Both the position numbers and the translations under genes were made by a program. Of a stretch of 64,000 nucleotides of DNA, positions 34,407-43,015 are shown in pieces. Source of the DNA: Eubacterium sp. (GTDB taxonomy: Bacteria; Bacillota; Clostridia; Oscillospirales; Acutalibacteraceae); NCBI GenBank assembly GCA_017886765.1, contig JAGHJI010000057.1, forward strand, positions 18,884 through 82,883, written 5' to 3'. The notes beneath the pieces were generated by a model that was given only the letters and a program-made list of their open reading frames with translations, was not told the DNA's origin and searched no databases. Position 1 is the stretch's first letter, and each line of letters starts with the position of its first letter.

Positions 34407-34778
34407 GTGTATATATTCATTGATAATAAAAGCGGAATTTCGATTTACGAGCAGATCTATACACAGATCAAGAATCAGATTATCAACGGTTCTTTAAAGG
34501 AAGACGAGGCATTGCCCTCTATCCGCAATCTCGCAAAGGATTTAAAAATCAGCGTCATAACCACAAAGCGCGCCTATGACGAGCTGGAGCGTGACGGTTT
34601 TATATATACTGTTGCGGGTAAAGGCTGTTTTGTCGCTCCTAAGAATGTTGAACTTCTGCGGGAAGAAAATCTGCGGAAAATTGAGGAATATATAGAAAAA
34701 ATCATGCAGCTTTCCGCCGCCTGTAATTTAACGAAGCAGGATATTATAGATATGATAAACATTATGGAGGAGGAATAA
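34407..34778 (+). CDS. GntR-family regulator, YtrA subfamily
   Basis: 123 residues: N-terminal winged HTH (ISIYEQIYTQIKNQIINGSL; LPSIRNLAKDLKISVITTKR) and a short helical tail without a ligand domain, which is the YtrA subfamily. These proteins typically repress an adjacent ABC transporter and respond to cell-wall-active drugs or envelope stress. The start is GTG 34407 with GGAAGGAG seven bases upstream. The ABC genes follow two bases later, in one operon with palindromes on the promoter. Confidence 0.9.
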   Translation: MYIFIDNKSGISIYEQIYTQIKNQIINGSLKEDEALPSIRNLAKDLKISVITTKRAYDELERDGFIYTVAGKGCFVAPKNVELLREENLRKIEEYIEKIMQLSAACNLTKQDIIDMINIMEEE

Positions 34779-34780
34779 CC

Positions 34781-35626
34781 ATGAATGCGATTGAGATAAA
34801 AGATTTGTGCAAATCCTACGGCAGTTTCGGTATTGATCATCTCAGCATGACCTTGCCCGGCGGCTGTATACTCGGACTGATCGGCGAAAACGGAGCCGGC
34901 AAGAGTACCACGATAAAATGCATCCTTGATATTGTTCATAAGGACAGCGGTACAATAACCCTGCTCGGAAGAGATAATCCGAAAGAGATCAAGGCGGCTA
35001 AGGAGGAAATCGGCGTTGTTCTTGATGAAGCCGGCTTCAGCGGCTGTTTCAATGCGCTGGATATCGGCAGAATTATGTCCCTTACTTTTAAAAACTGGGA
35101 CAGCGCACAGTACAGCGCCTATCTTGAAAAACTGCAGATACCGAAGAATAAGAAATTCAGCGAATTTTCACGCGGTATGAAAATGAAACTTTCCATTATC
35201 GTTGCCCTTTCCCATCATGCTAAACTGCTGATACTTGATGAGGCGACCAACGGACTTGACCCCGTGGTGCGTGATGAGATAACGGATCTGTTTCTGGAAT
35301 TTACCCGTGATGAAGAGCATTCGATTCTGATTTCCTCCCACATCGTCAGTGATCTTGAAAAAATATGTGATTACATCGCGTTTATTCATGACGGCAAACT
35401 TCTGCTCTATGAAGAAAAAGACAGACTCAGGGAGGAATATGCAATCATTCACTGTACGGCGGAGCAGCTCGGTGAGCTTGACGCTTCGGCGGTTATAGGA
35501 GAACGCGTTTCTGATTACTCGGCGCAGGCGCTTGTTAAACGAAGCAAAATACCTCAGGGATTCAGCGTGAGCCCCGTCAGTATTGAGGAGTTATTTGTGT
35601 TTATGGTAAAGGGGGATAAAAATTGA
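34781..35626 (+). CDS. ABC transporter ATP-binding protein
   Basis: 281 residues. Walker A GENGAGKST, signature FSRGMKMKLS (a variant of LSGGQ seen in this exporter group), Walker B LLILDEATNGLDP, and a switch histidine in SSHIVSD. The C-terminal extension (about 215-281) is typical of YtrB/BcrA-type exporters. Strong SD GGAGGAGG. It overlaps the permease gene by 4 bp and is part of the GntR-controlled operon; the substrate is unknown. Confidence 0.92.
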   Translation: MNAIEIKDLCKSYGSFGIDHLSMTLPGGCILGLIGENGAGKSTTIKCILDIVHKDSGTITLLGRDNPKEIKAAKEEIGVVLDEAGFSGCFNALDIGRIMSLTFKNWDSAQYSAYLEKLQIPKNKKFSEFSRGMKMKLSIIVALSHHAKLLILDEATNGLDPVVRDEITDLFLEFTRDEEHSILISSHIVSDLEKICDYIAFIHDGKLLLYEEKDRLREEYAIIHCTAEQLGELDASAVIGERVSDYSAQALVKRSKIPQGFSVSPVSIEELFVFMVKGDKN

Positions 35627-36249
35627 AAGGTCTGCTGGTAAAGGATTTTACTCTGCTTTTTAAGGCGTGTAAATCAATATTGATAATTATTGCTGTCTTT
35701 TTTGTTATTATTCCTTTCTCAGATTCATACGGATTTTTAAATTATTATGTAATTATTCTTGCCGCAATGATCCCCGTTACTTTAGTCGCGTATGATGAAA
35801 AGGAAAAATGGGATTTGTATTTCCAAACGCTTCCCGTATCTAAGTCAGACTATGTTTCTGCTAAATATCTGACGGGACTCATATTAGAGGGAATTGTGTT
35901 TTTGGTTTTGGTAGTATTAAGAAGATTAAGTTATTCAAATACAAATGATTTGCTTGCCTACGCATCATTTCTGTTTATATTAGGTACGGTCTTTTTATCT
36001 GTAAATTTACCCGTTGTGTTCAAATTCGGGTCTGTTAAAGGCAGAATAGTAAATATCGTTCTTATTATAATTGTTTTTGCTTTGAGCTTCATTGGTATGG
36101 AATTAGGAAGCGCTTCATTAGAAACTGTATTAAATGTGATATCCGGGAAATATAATATGCCGCTTTTCTCCGGTGTGATAGCCGCTACGCTGTTGCTGGT
36201 CGTTTCATGGATAATGTCTGTTGCGATTTATAAAAAGAAAGAAATATAG
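35623..36249 (+). CDS. ABC-2-type transporter permease
   Basis: 208 residues with about six hydrophobic helices, an N-terminal MKGLLVKDFTLLFKA and a KWDLYFQTLPVSKSDYVSAKY loop typical of ABC-2 permeases of the YtrC/BcrB kind. The start is TTG 35623 overlapping the ATPase stop, with GGGGGAT upstream. It partners the ATPase just upstream. A terminator begins right after it. Confidence 0.88.
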   Translation: MKGLLVKDFTLLFKACKSILIIIAVFFVIIPFSDSYGFLNYYVIILAAMIPVTLVAYDEKEKWDLYFQTLPVSKSDYVSAKYLTGLILEGIVFLVLVVLRRLSYSNTNDLLAYASFLFILGTVFLSVNLPVVFKFGSVKGRIVNIVLIIIVFALSFIGMELGSASLETVLNVISGKYNMPLFSGVIAATLLLVVSWIMSVAIYKKKEI

Positions 36250-36250
36250 T

Positions 36251-36280
36251 TAAAGCAGGTCTTATAAAGGACCTGCTTTA
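36251..36280. terminator. Bidirectional terminator
   Basis: TAAAGCAGGTC (36251-36261) and GACCTGCTTTA (36270-36280), perfect 11-bp arms, 8-nt loop. It serves the ABC operon and the leftward membrane-protein gene, whose stop lies in its right arm. Confidence 0.8.
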
Positions 36281-36643
36281 CACTTTTTCCAGCACTTTGA
36301 AGGTCACGCCGGACAGCACGAACCATATCAGTGAAAAAGGAACGCATATCTGACCTAAAAAATTCAGCGGCACATTGGAATAATCCCATACATGTTCCTT
36401 TAAAATAATATTGAACACGATACCGAATACAAGCTCGATTCCCGTTATGATCAGCATGCCCGCCAGGCATCTTGCCCACAGCGGCAGTTCATAATTTTTG
36501 CTGATAAAATAAAATGTGCTCAGGACGATCGCTCCGGCGAAAAACATGGAATAGTGGGTCCTGCCCCGGTATATGATTTCAATCAGACAGTATCCGAATC
36601 CGCCTATCAGCGCCGCCAATAAATAATTTAAAAATGTTCTCAT
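36278..36643 (-). CDS. Putative membrane protein, CmpB-like (ABC-transporter type IV family)
   Basis: About 121 residues with four predicted membrane helices. GGFGYCLIEIIYRGRTHYSM, ELVFGIVFN and the VWDYSNVPLNFLGQICVPFS segment resemble the CmpB putative ABC-transporter type IV family, whose function is unknown. The start MRTFLNYLLAA at 36643 is chosen because an earlier methionine would run through the divergent promoter region. Leftward single gene. Confidence 0.72.
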   Translation of the reverse strand: MRTFLNYLLAALIGGFGYCLIEIIYRGRTHYSMFFAGAIVLSTFYFISKNYELPLWARCLAGMLIITGIELVFGIVFNIILKEHVWDYSNVPLNFLGQICVPFSLIWFVLSGVTFKVLEKV

Positions 36644-36645
36644 AA

Positions 36646-36674
36646 TTGTATTATTTTTATATTTGTGATAAAAT
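36646..36674 (+). promoter_or_regulatory. Promoter of cca
   Basis: TTGTAT (36646-36651), 17-bp spacer, TAAAAT (36669-36674), 29 bp before the cca ATG. Confidence 0.7.
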
Positions 36675-36703
36675 ACACTTAGCAAATTCAGGCAGGTAAA
36701 CAT

Positions 36704-38035
36704 ATGAGAATAGCATCAGACGCTAAAATGATAATAGAAATACTGGAGCAGGCAGGCTATGAGGCTTTTGCTGTGGGCGGCTGCGTGCGGGATTTTCTTA
36801 TGGGCAGACCCTGCGATGATATGGATATAACCACTTCTGCCAGACCCGCGGAGACGGAAAAGATACTAAACAATCATCAGATAAAATGTATTGAAACGGG
36901 ACTGAAACATGGCACCATAACCGCTGTGACCGACGGCGGCAGCTTTGAGATTACGACTTACAGAACCGACGGCGCTTATACGGATAACCGCCACCCTGAA
37001 CATGTAGAGTTTGTAACGGACATTAAAGAGGATCTGTCACGCCGTGATTTTACAATAAACGCAATGGCATATAATGACAGAGCGGGCATCGTCGACCTTT
37101 TCGGCGGGCGTGATGATTTGGATAAAAAAATAATCAGAGCCGTGGGTGACCCTGATAAAAGATTCAAGGAGGACGCATTGAGGATTATGCGGGCGATCCG
37201 TTTCGCCTCCGTTCTGTCATTTGATATAGAAACGCAAACGAAAAAAGCTATATTCAACAATAAAGAGCTTTTGAAAAATGTATCGTACGAACGTATTTTT
37301 ACTGAGTTATCCAAGCTTCTGCTGGGTGAAAACGTTTTTAACGTTCTTATGGAATACAGAGAGGTTATCGGCGTTGTTATCCCTGAACTGCTGGCAATCT
37401 TCCATATTCCGCAGAATACAAAATGGCATATATATGATGTTTGGGAACATACCTGTAAATCCGTGGAGGCTGCGCCAAAGGATTTGGCTCTGCGTCTGAC
37501 CATGCTGCTGCATGATATCGGAAAAGCCTATGCAAAAACAACAGACGAAAACGGAACCGACCATTTTAAAGGGCATCAGAAAATAAGTGCCGAGTATGCC
37601 AGAACAGCTTTGAAACGCCTTAAGGTGCCAAATGAGATATATGACCGTGTGATGTTTCTTGTGCCTATTCACGATATGCACATAGGTACGGACAGAAAAA
37701 AAATAAAAAAATGGCTTTCAAAGGTGGGGGAGAAAGGTCTCAGAGATTTGATAGAGGTCAAGCGCGCCGATAAGCTTGCCCAGAATCCCGAAATGACGGA
37801 GCGGGAGTTGTCAAATCTCGGTGTCACGCAGAAAGAACTGGACAGGATTATTCGGGAAGGCGAGCCCTTTACGGTGAAAGCGCTTGCGGTCAACGGCTAT
37901 GATCTGATCTCCTTAGGCTGCCGCGGCGAAGAAATAGGAGAAAAGCTTGCGCTCCTTTTGCAGAAGGTGATAGACGGTGAGCTGGAAAATGATAAGGAAA
38001 GTTTGATAACATATTTAAAACAAAAAGAGGTCTGA
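36704..38035 (+). CDS. cca: CCA tRNA nucleotidyltransferase
   Basis: 443 residues. Class II nucleotidyltransferase core: AVGGCVRDFLMGR, the catalytic DDMDI pair, ETGLKHGTITAV, RRDFTINAMAY, and the DPDKRFKEDALRIMRAIRFA segment. A middle HD domain (LLHDIGKAYA) follows, as in the HD-type CCA-adding enzymes of Firmicutes. It adds or repairs the 3' CCA of tRNAs. The stop codon lies inside the left arm of the terminator hairpin. Own promoter upstream. Confidence 0.95.
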   Translation: MRIASDAKMIIEILEQAGYEAFAVGGCVRDFLMGRPCDDMDITTSARPAETEKILNNHQIKCIETGLKHGTITAVTDGGSFEITTYRTDGAYTDNRHPEHVEFVTDIKEDLSRRDFTINAMAYNDRAGIVDLFGGRDDLDKKIIRAVGDPDKRFKEDALRIMRAIRFASVLSFDIETQTKKAIFNNKELLKNVSYERIFTELSKLLLGENVFNVLMEYREVIGVVIPELLAIFHIPQNTKWHIYDVWEHTCKSVEAAPKDLALRLTMLLHDIGKAYAKTTDENGTDHFKGHQKISAEYARTALKRLKVPNEIYDRVMFLVPIHDMHIGTDRKKIKKWLSKVGEKGLRDLIEVKRADKLAQNPEMTERELSNLGVTQKELDRIIREGEPFTVKALAVNGYDLISLGCRGEEIGEKLALLLQKVIDGELENDKESLITYLKQKEV

Positions 38036-38059
38036 TGAACGGAATCATCAGACCTCTTT
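38024..38059 (+). terminator. Terminator overlapping the end of cca
   Basis: Perfect 15-bp arms (38024-38038 and 38045-38059) with loop ACGGAA, then a weak T-run. The left arm contains the cca stop codon. An almost identical hairpin occurs at 38345-38380. Confidence 0.8.
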
Positions 38060-38344
38060 CAGACTGACGATAAAGTGGGCTGAACCACGTCGAAATAAAA
38101 GTGCATAATATTACATTCTCATTTGTAGGGGACGGTGTCCCCGCCGTCCCGTTCTGACGAAGGGATTGCAACAAAAAACAGCGGTAAGGATATCGAATCT
38201 TTACCGCTGTTCGGCGTTTTTCGTTTTTTGCTCAGGGGCGGTACCATCGTACAGCACCCATTCACAAGAAAACGAAATTACATCTCCATTTCTCGCAGTC
38301 TAACAGCGTGTAGAAATCTATTCTTTGACTTTTTCTACACGCTG
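38060..38344. other. Hairpin-rich gene-free region
   Basis: No coding sequence is supported. It contains three further inverted repeats. The first is GGGACGG/CCGTCCC at 38129-38150. The second is AACAGCGGTAA/TTACCGCTGTT at 38177-38211, followed by a T-rich stretch. The third is CAGCGTGTAGAAA/TTTCTACACGCTG at 38304-38344. The region is bracketed by two near-identical terminator hairpins. It resembles a pile-up of small mobile or repetitive palindromes. Confidence 0.6.
38126..38151 (+). repeat. GTAGGGG-type short palindromic repeat
   Basis: GTAGGGG start, an internal palindrome (GGGGAC-GGT-GTCCCC or alternatively GGGACGG/CCGTCCC), and a CCCG end. A related element in the opposite orientation is at about 60558-60582. 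Confidence 0.5.
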
Positions 38345-38380
38345 AAACAGGTCTGATGAACGGAATCATCAGACCTGTTT
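38345..38380. terminator. Terminator, duplicate of the cca terminator
   Basis: Perfect 15-bp arms (38345-38359 and 38366-38380) with loop ACGGAA. The central 26 bases equal those of the hairpin at 38024-38059; only the outermost pairs differ, and still pair. It probably serves the leftward rodA gene. Confidence 0.8.
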
Positions 38381-38399
38381 TCTAAATATATTTGATATA

Positions 38400-39548
38400 T
38401 TATGATGTGTAAAATAATGCCCGGCTTTGGGATTTTGAAAATCTGTAAACGCTCATCTCAATACCCAGCGCCAGATAGATACAGATCGACGACGAGCCGC
38501 CTGCGGAAAATAAGGGAAGCGTAATGCCGATGGTCGGCAGGATAGAAAGCTCCATTCCTACATTGATAAATATCTGAGCGAACAGCATAACGGCAATGCC
38601 GCTGCACATCAGGTAGCCTACGTTGTCCCTTGCTTTGAGTCCGGTGAAAAGCACCCTCAAAGTAAGAATGAGCAGCAGGAGTATTACAATCATTGTTCCC
38701 ACGTACCCGAATTCCTCGCCGGCAACGGACAGGATCATGTCGTTGTCATTTACGGGGACAGCTCCGCTCTGCGTCATACTGCCGTTGAGAAAGCCCTGAC
38801 CGAACCAGCCGCCGCTGCCCATAGCGATTTTTCCGTTTGTCTGCTGATACAGCGTATCTTCATAAAGCTCAGGGTAAAACAGCGCGGTTATTCTCTCCCG
38901 CTGGAGACCGTTGATAATATCCATCCTCCACGCTGCGGCAAAGCCTACAATCAGCGCGCATATACCGGCAATGAAGTACCCGATATGCACTTTCGCGAAA
39001 AACAGCATGCCGATAAACATAATGAGGAATACAAGCGCCGAACCCGCGTCGCCGGTTGCAATGACGAGCGCGATCGGTATCATGCCGTGAATAACCAGCG
39101 GCACAATGGTTTTCAGACGGTTGATCTTATCCTTTACCATATCCAGATGATAGGAAAAAGAGATGATAAAACCGACCTTTAACAGCTCCGAGGTCTGAAA
39201 GGTAAATACACCTAAATCGAGCCATGACCTCGCGTCCGGTCTGTCCGGATTGGCAGCCTGTCCGAAAATCAGGGTCACGATCATCAGAAGTATACACCCT
39301 GCGGCGATAATGGGCCACAGCTTGGAGATGATCTCATAGTCGATGTTGCACAGAATCAGCGCAAGGACTATACCGGCAAAAACGGATACAAGCATGGATC
39401 TGACGCCGCCGGAGATTACGCTGCCGTCGCTTAGGCTTGAATACGTGGCGCTGTAAACAAGCACCAGCCCGTAAGCAGAGGAGATAAGAGCCGTGATAAG
39501 CGTTACAAAATCAAGTCCGCCGAAAAATCCTATTTTATTTTGTTTCAT
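38400..39548 (-). CDS. rodA: Rod-shape/peptidoglycan polymerase RodA (SEDS family)
   Basis: About 382 residues with ten membrane helices, SEDS family. GSGGWFGQGFLNGSMTQSG and the PVNDNDMILSVAGEEFGYVG segment (containing the catalytic-type Asp), plus PTIGITLPLFSAGGSSSI near the C terminus, are typical. RodA polymerises glycan strands during side-wall growth with a class B PBP; FtsW and SpoVE are close relatives, and no neighbour settles which. ATG 39548 is chosen, though its AGGAGGG is about 14 bases upstream; TTG 39581 is an alternative. Single leftward gene. Confidence 0.85.
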   Translation of the reverse strand: MKQNKIGFFGGLDFVTLITALISSAYGLVLVYSATYSSLSDGSVISGGVRSMLVSVFAGIVLALILCNIDYEIISKLWPIIAAGCILLMIVTLIFGQAANPDRPDARSWLDLGVFTFQTSELLKVGFIISFSYHLDMVKDKINRLKTIVPLVIHGMIPIALVIATGDAGSALVFLIMFIGMLFFAKVHIGYFIAGICALIVGFAAAWRMDIINGLQRERITALFYPELYEDTLYQQTNGKIAMGSGGWFGQGFLNGSMTQSGAVPVNDNDMILSVAGEEFGYVGTMIVILLLLILTLRVLFTGLKARDNVGYLMCSGIAVMLFAQIFINVGMELSILPTIGITLPLFSAGGSSSICIYLALGIEMSVYRFSKSQSRALFYTS

Positions 39549-39597
39549 TATCTCAGGCGTAACCCTCCTTTCCGGATGCAATCCTCATGTATATTAT

Positions 39598-39626
39598 ATT
39601 AAAATATGGATGCCTTTTCAAGTCAA
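39598..39626 (-). promoter_or_regulatory. rodA promoter
   Basis: On the minus strand: TTGACT (39626-39621), 17-bp spacer, TTTAAT (39603-39598), about 50 bp before ATG 39548. Confidence 0.6.
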
Positions 39627-39661
39627 GAGCAAAATTATGTCAACTTTGTTAAATTTAATAC

Positions 39662-39690
39662 TTGGAATACTATATTTCATATGCTATAAT
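39662..39690 (+). promoter_or_regulatory. fhs promoter
   Basis: TTGGAA (39662-39667), 17-bp spacer, perfect TATAAT (39685-39690). The short leader carries a weak 6-bp AAGGTG/CACCTT stem. Confidence 0.75.
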
Positions 39691-39743
39691 AACCTAAGGT
39701 GTCGAAATCAAGCCACCTTGACAAAAATAAAGGGGCGTTTGCT

Positions 39744-41411
39744 ATGCTTACTGATATTGAAATTGCCCAGCAGGCTAAGATGAAAAAAATTGCACAAATC
39801 GCGGCAGAGATCGGTATTGATGAAAACGATATCGAGCCTTACGGTCACTATAAGGCAAAGCTGTCTGATGATGCGTTAAATAAACTGAAAGATAAAAGGG
39901 ACGGAAAACTTGTTCTTGTAACCGCCGTTAATCCCACACCGGCAGGTGAGGGCAAGACCACTGTTTCCATCGGTCTTGGTCAGGGTATGGCTAAAATCGG
40001 GAAAAAGGCGGTCATCGCTCTTCGTGAGCCGTCATTGGGTCCCGTTTTCGGTATAAAAGGCGGAGCTGCCGGCGGTGGATATTCTCAGGTCGTTCCTATG
40101 GAGGATATAAATCTCCACTTCACCGGAGATATGCACGCCATTACAAGTGCCAACAACCTGATGTGCGCCATTCTTGACAATCATATTCAGCAGGGTAACG
40201 AACTTGGTATTGACCAGCGGCGCGTGATGATCAAGCGCTGTCTGGATATGAATGACCGCGCGCTTAGAAACATCGTGTGTTCCCTCGGCGGAAGACTGAA
40301 CGGAATCCCCCGTGAGGATCATTTTATCATTACAGTTGCCTCGGAGGTTATGGCGATATTGTGCCTTGCCGAAGATGTATTTGACCTGAAGAAAAGGCTC
40401 GGAGACATTCTTGTGGCATATACCTATGACGGTAAGCCTGTTTACTGCCGGGATATTAAGGCGGACGGCGCAATGACCGTTCTTCTTAAGGACGCAATCA
40501 AACCGAATCTTGTCCAGACGCTTGAAAATACGCCGGTAATCATGCACGGAGGCCCCTTCGCGAATATCGCCCACGGCTGTAATTCGATCCGCGCCACAAA
40601 GGCGGCTATGAAACTCGGTGATTACTGCATTACCGAGGCCGGCTTCGGCTCGGATTTAGGAGCGGAAAAATTCCTGGATATCAAATGCCGTTTTGCCGGC
40701 ATTAAGCCCTCCTGCATTGTTCTGGTTTCAACGGTGCGTTCCATGAAATATAACGGCGGCGTTGAAAAGAATATGCTTACGCAGGAGAATATGGAGGCGC
40801 TCAAAAAGGGCAGTTCAAATCTCGGCGCCCATATAGATAATCTGAAAAAATTCGGTGTGCCCGTTGTTGTGGCAATCAATCATTTTTATGCCGATACCGA
40901 TAGGGAAATCGAGTTTGTCAAGCAGTTTTGTGAAAGCAAGGGCGTTGATTTTTCTGTTACAAAATGTTTTGCCAAGGGCGGCGAAGGCTCAAAGGAGCTG
41001 GCGCAGAAGGTTGCCGATGCCTGCGAAAAAGAAAATCATTTTCATTTTCTTTATGACAGTGACATGCCGCTTTATGAAAAAATAGATACGATTGCCCGGG
41101 AAATATACGGCGCAGACGGTGTGGATTATACTAAGGACGCTAAAAAGAGTCTGGACGAATTCATCGCTCTCGGCGCGGATAAAATGCCCGTTTGTATGGC
41201 AAAAACGCAGTACAGCTTGTCTGATGACCCGGCCGCTCTCGGCAGACCGGAGCATTTCAGAATCACGGTTTCCTCCGCGAGTCTGTCAAACGGCGCCGGT
41301 TTTGTGGTATGCCAGACCGGTTCGATCATGACTATGCCCGGTCTTTCAAAAAATCCCGCGGCATACAACATTGATATTGACGAGAACGGCAATACCGTGG
41401 GACTGTTCTGA
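39744..41411 (+). CDS. fhs: Formate--tetrahydrofolate ligase
   Basis: 555 residues, the normal length. It makes 10-formyl-THF from formate, THF and ATP for one-carbon metabolism and, in acetogens, the Wood-Ljungdahl methyl branch. P-loop-like [14 protein letters not shown] near residue 70, [20 protein letters not shown], the [13 protein letters not shown] block, and [16 protein letters not shown] segment (here [12 protein letters not shown]) are diagnostic. ATG 39744 follows AGGGG by eight bases. Own promoter; the stop overlaps tsaE by one base. No other Wood-Ljungdahl gene is nearby, so a general folate role is most likely. Confidence 0.96.
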   Translation: MLTDIEIAQQAKMKKIAQIAAEIGIDENDIEPYGHYKAKLSDDALNKLKDKRDGKLVLVTAVNPTPAGEGKTTVSIGLGQGMAKIGKKAVIALREPSLGPVFGIKGGAAGGGYSQVVPMEDINLHFTGDMHAITSANNLMCAILDNHIQQGNELGIDQRRVMIKRCLDMNDRALRNIVCSLGGRLNGIPREDHFIITVASEVMAILCLAEDVFDLKKRLGDILVAYTYDGKPVYCRDIKADGAMTVLLKDAIKPNLVQTLENTPVIMHGGPFANIAHGCNSIRATKAAMKLGDYCITEAGFGSDLGAEKFLDIKCRFAGIKPSCIVLVSTVRSMKYNGGVEKNMLTQENMEALKKGSSNLGAHIDNLKKFGVPVVVAINHFYADTDREIEFVKQFCESKGVDFSVTKCFAKGGEGSKELAQKVADACEKENHFHFLYDSDMPLYEKIDTIAREIYGADGVDYTKDAKKSLDEFIALGADKMPVCMAKTQYSLSDDPAALGRPEHFRITVSSASLSNGAGFVVCQTGSIMTMPGLSKNPAAYNIDIDENGNTVGLF

Positions 41412-41845
41412 TGAGAAAATATAAAACAAACAGTTATGAGGAAACGGTGGCGCTGGGTGAGCGTATCGCGAAAGAATTGCCTAAAGGTTCAGTCATCGCC
41501 TTTCTGGGCGGTATGGGCATGGGCAAAACAGCTTTTACCACAGGGCTTGCCAGGGGACTTTCCATTGATGCGGACGTTTCTTCTCCAACATTTGCAATCT
41601 GCAACACATATATGGGCAATGCAAATACGCTTTACCATTTTGATATGTACCGCGTTGAGGGCTGGGATGATTTGTACTCCACGGGCTTTTTCGATTTTCT
41701 CGGCACGGACGCTTATATTGCCGTTGAGTGGAGCGAGAATATTTACGGCGCTCTGCCCGATGATTCCGTTATTGTGGAAATAGCGAAGACAGATGAGAAT
41801 ACAAGAGAATTTAAAATTTATCGCAAGGCAGAGGTACAGGCATGA
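41411..41845 (+). CDS. tsaE: tRNA threonylcarbamoyladenosine biosynthesis ATPase TsaE
   Basis: 144 residues. Walker A is FLGGMGMGKTAFTTGLARGL, followed by VSSPTFAICNTY and the DMYRVEG...VEWSENI segment. TsaE is the ATPase that drives the TsaBD complex installing t6A37 in ANN-decoding tRNAs. It overlaps fhs by one base and tsaB by four, forming a tsaE-tsaB pair as in most Firmicutes; the usual following rimI is absent here. Confidence 0.95.
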   Translation: MRKYKTNSYEETVALGERIAKELPKGSVIAFLGGMGMGKTAFTTGLARGLSIDADVSSPTFAICNTYMGNANTLYHFDMYRVEGWDDLYSTGFFDFLGTDAYIAVEWSENIYGALPDDSVIVEIAKTDENTREFKIYRKAEVQA

Positions 41846-42513
41846 TTTTGTCGGTTGATTCGTCAGCGGTTACGGCTTCCGTCGCTCTTACTGACGGGGA
41901 CAGAGTGATAAAAAGTGAATTTATCCATACGGGACTCACGCACAGTGAAACGCTCCTGCCGATGATAAAAAGGGTGATGGAGGGCTTTTCTTTCCGTGAT
42001 CTGGACGCCATTGCGGTCACTGCCGGCCCCGGCTCTTTTACGGGAGTACGTATCGGTGTGGCGACTGTGAAAGGTTTGGCGTTTGAGGGAGATATACCCT
42101 GTATTGGTGTTTCAACGCTGGAGGCAATTGCATATAATTTTACAGATAAAAACACGGTAGTATGCGCGGTGATGGATGCAAGGCGTATGCAGTTCTACAA
42201 TGCGCTTTTCAGAGTCCAAAATGGTGTTGTGACAAGACTTTGCGAGGACAGAGCAATCTCTCTGGACGATTTAAAAAAGGAACTTGCGGATTATGAAAAC
42301 GTAATCCTGGCCGGCGACGGAGCCGAGCTTTGTTATAATCATATCGGAATGGATCATGTTGCCCTTGCCGATGAAAACGTCAGGTACCAAAACGGTATCG
42401 GCGTCTCAAGGGCGGCGTTGCATAAAGAAAAAATTTCAGCTTCGGCGCTGATGCCCGTTTATCTGCGAATGAGTCAGGCAGAGCGTGAACTGAAATTAAA
42501 AAAGAGTCAGTAA
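41842..42513 (+). CDS. tsaB: tRNA threonylcarbamoyladenosine biosynthesis protein TsaB
   Basis: 223 residues, ASKHA-fold partner of TsaD: MILSVDSSAVTASVAL at the N terminus, HSETLLPMIKRVM, and the diagnostic AVTAGPGSFTGVRIGVATVKGLA. It scaffolds the t6A machinery with TsaE and TsaD. The ATG overlaps tsaE. rpiB follows with an SD after 14 bp. Confidence 0.95.
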   Translation: MILSVDSSAVTASVALTDGDRVIKSEFIHTGLTHSETLLPMIKRVMEGFSFRDLDAIAVTAGPGSFTGVRIGVATVKGLAFEGDIPCIGVSTLEAIAYNFTDKNTVVCAVMDARRMQFYNALFRVQNGVVTRLCEDRAISLDDLKKELADYENVILAGDGAELCYNHIGMDHVALADENVRYQNGIGVSRAALHKEKISASALMPVYLRMSQAERELKLKKSQ

Positions 42514-42527
42514 AAAGGAGAATATAA

Positions 42528-42977
42528 ATGATAGCTGTAGGAAGTGACCACGCGGGATTTCCGCTGAAAGAGGAAATAAAAAAATATCTGGAGAAAAATA
42601 ATATTGCTTACATAGACGTGGGCTGTTATACACCCGAACGCTTCGATTACGCGATTTCGGCTCAGAAAGCCTGCGACAAGGTTGTGTCCGGAGAATGCGA
42701 CAAGGCAATACTCTGTTGCGGCACGGGTGTGGGTATTTCCATGGCGGCAAATAAGGTAAAGGGCATCCGCGCTTGTTGCTGTTCCGATTATTTCAGCGCC
42801 AAGCTTACCAGGGCGCATAATGACGCCAATGTGCTTTGTCTGGGCGACAGGGTAATCGGCGCCGGTCTTGCCTGTGAGCTTGTGGAGGTGTTCCTCAATA
42901 CAGAGTTTGAGGGCGGAAGGCATCAGAAGCGTGTTGATCAGATCACGGCCATAGAAAACGGAGAAAAATTATATTAG
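42528..42977 (+). CDS. rpiB: Ribose 5-phosphate isomerase B
   Basis: 149 residues of the RpiB/LacAB family. It interconverts ribulose and ribose 5-phosphate. GSDHAGFPLKEEI at the start, the catalytic cysteine in AILCCGTGVGISMAANK, ARAHND-like TRAHNDANVLCLG, and the C-terminal EGGRHQKRVDQI are all typical. SD AAAAGGAG. It ends the fhs-tsaE-tsaB-rpiB run; the next gene begins 38 bp on. Confidence 0.95.
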   Translation: MIAVGSDHAGFPLKEEIKKYLEKNNIAYIDVGCYTPERFDYAISAQKACDKVVSGECDKAILCCGTGVGISMAANKVKGIRACCCSDYFSAKLTRAHNDANVLCLGDRVIGAGLACELVEVFLNTEFEGGRHQKRVDQITAIENGEKLY

Positions 42978-43015
42978 TTAAGACGCTCGTATTGATACTG
43001 TAACGGAGGCGTAAT

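Noticed and set aside
38060..38344. Possible small RNA gene in the hairpin-rich gap
   Set aside because: The hairpins lack an upstream promoter of good quality and look like unrelated palindromes and terminators; kept only as a repeat-rich region.
38135..38356. A 73-codon rightward frame in the gap between cca and rodA
   Set aside because: It runs through three hairpins and part of a terminator, with no SD and no family resemblance.
39493..39783. A rightward frame overlapping the rodA start and the fhs promoter
   Set aside because: It is antisense to rodA and passes through the promoter and leader of fhs; no SD.
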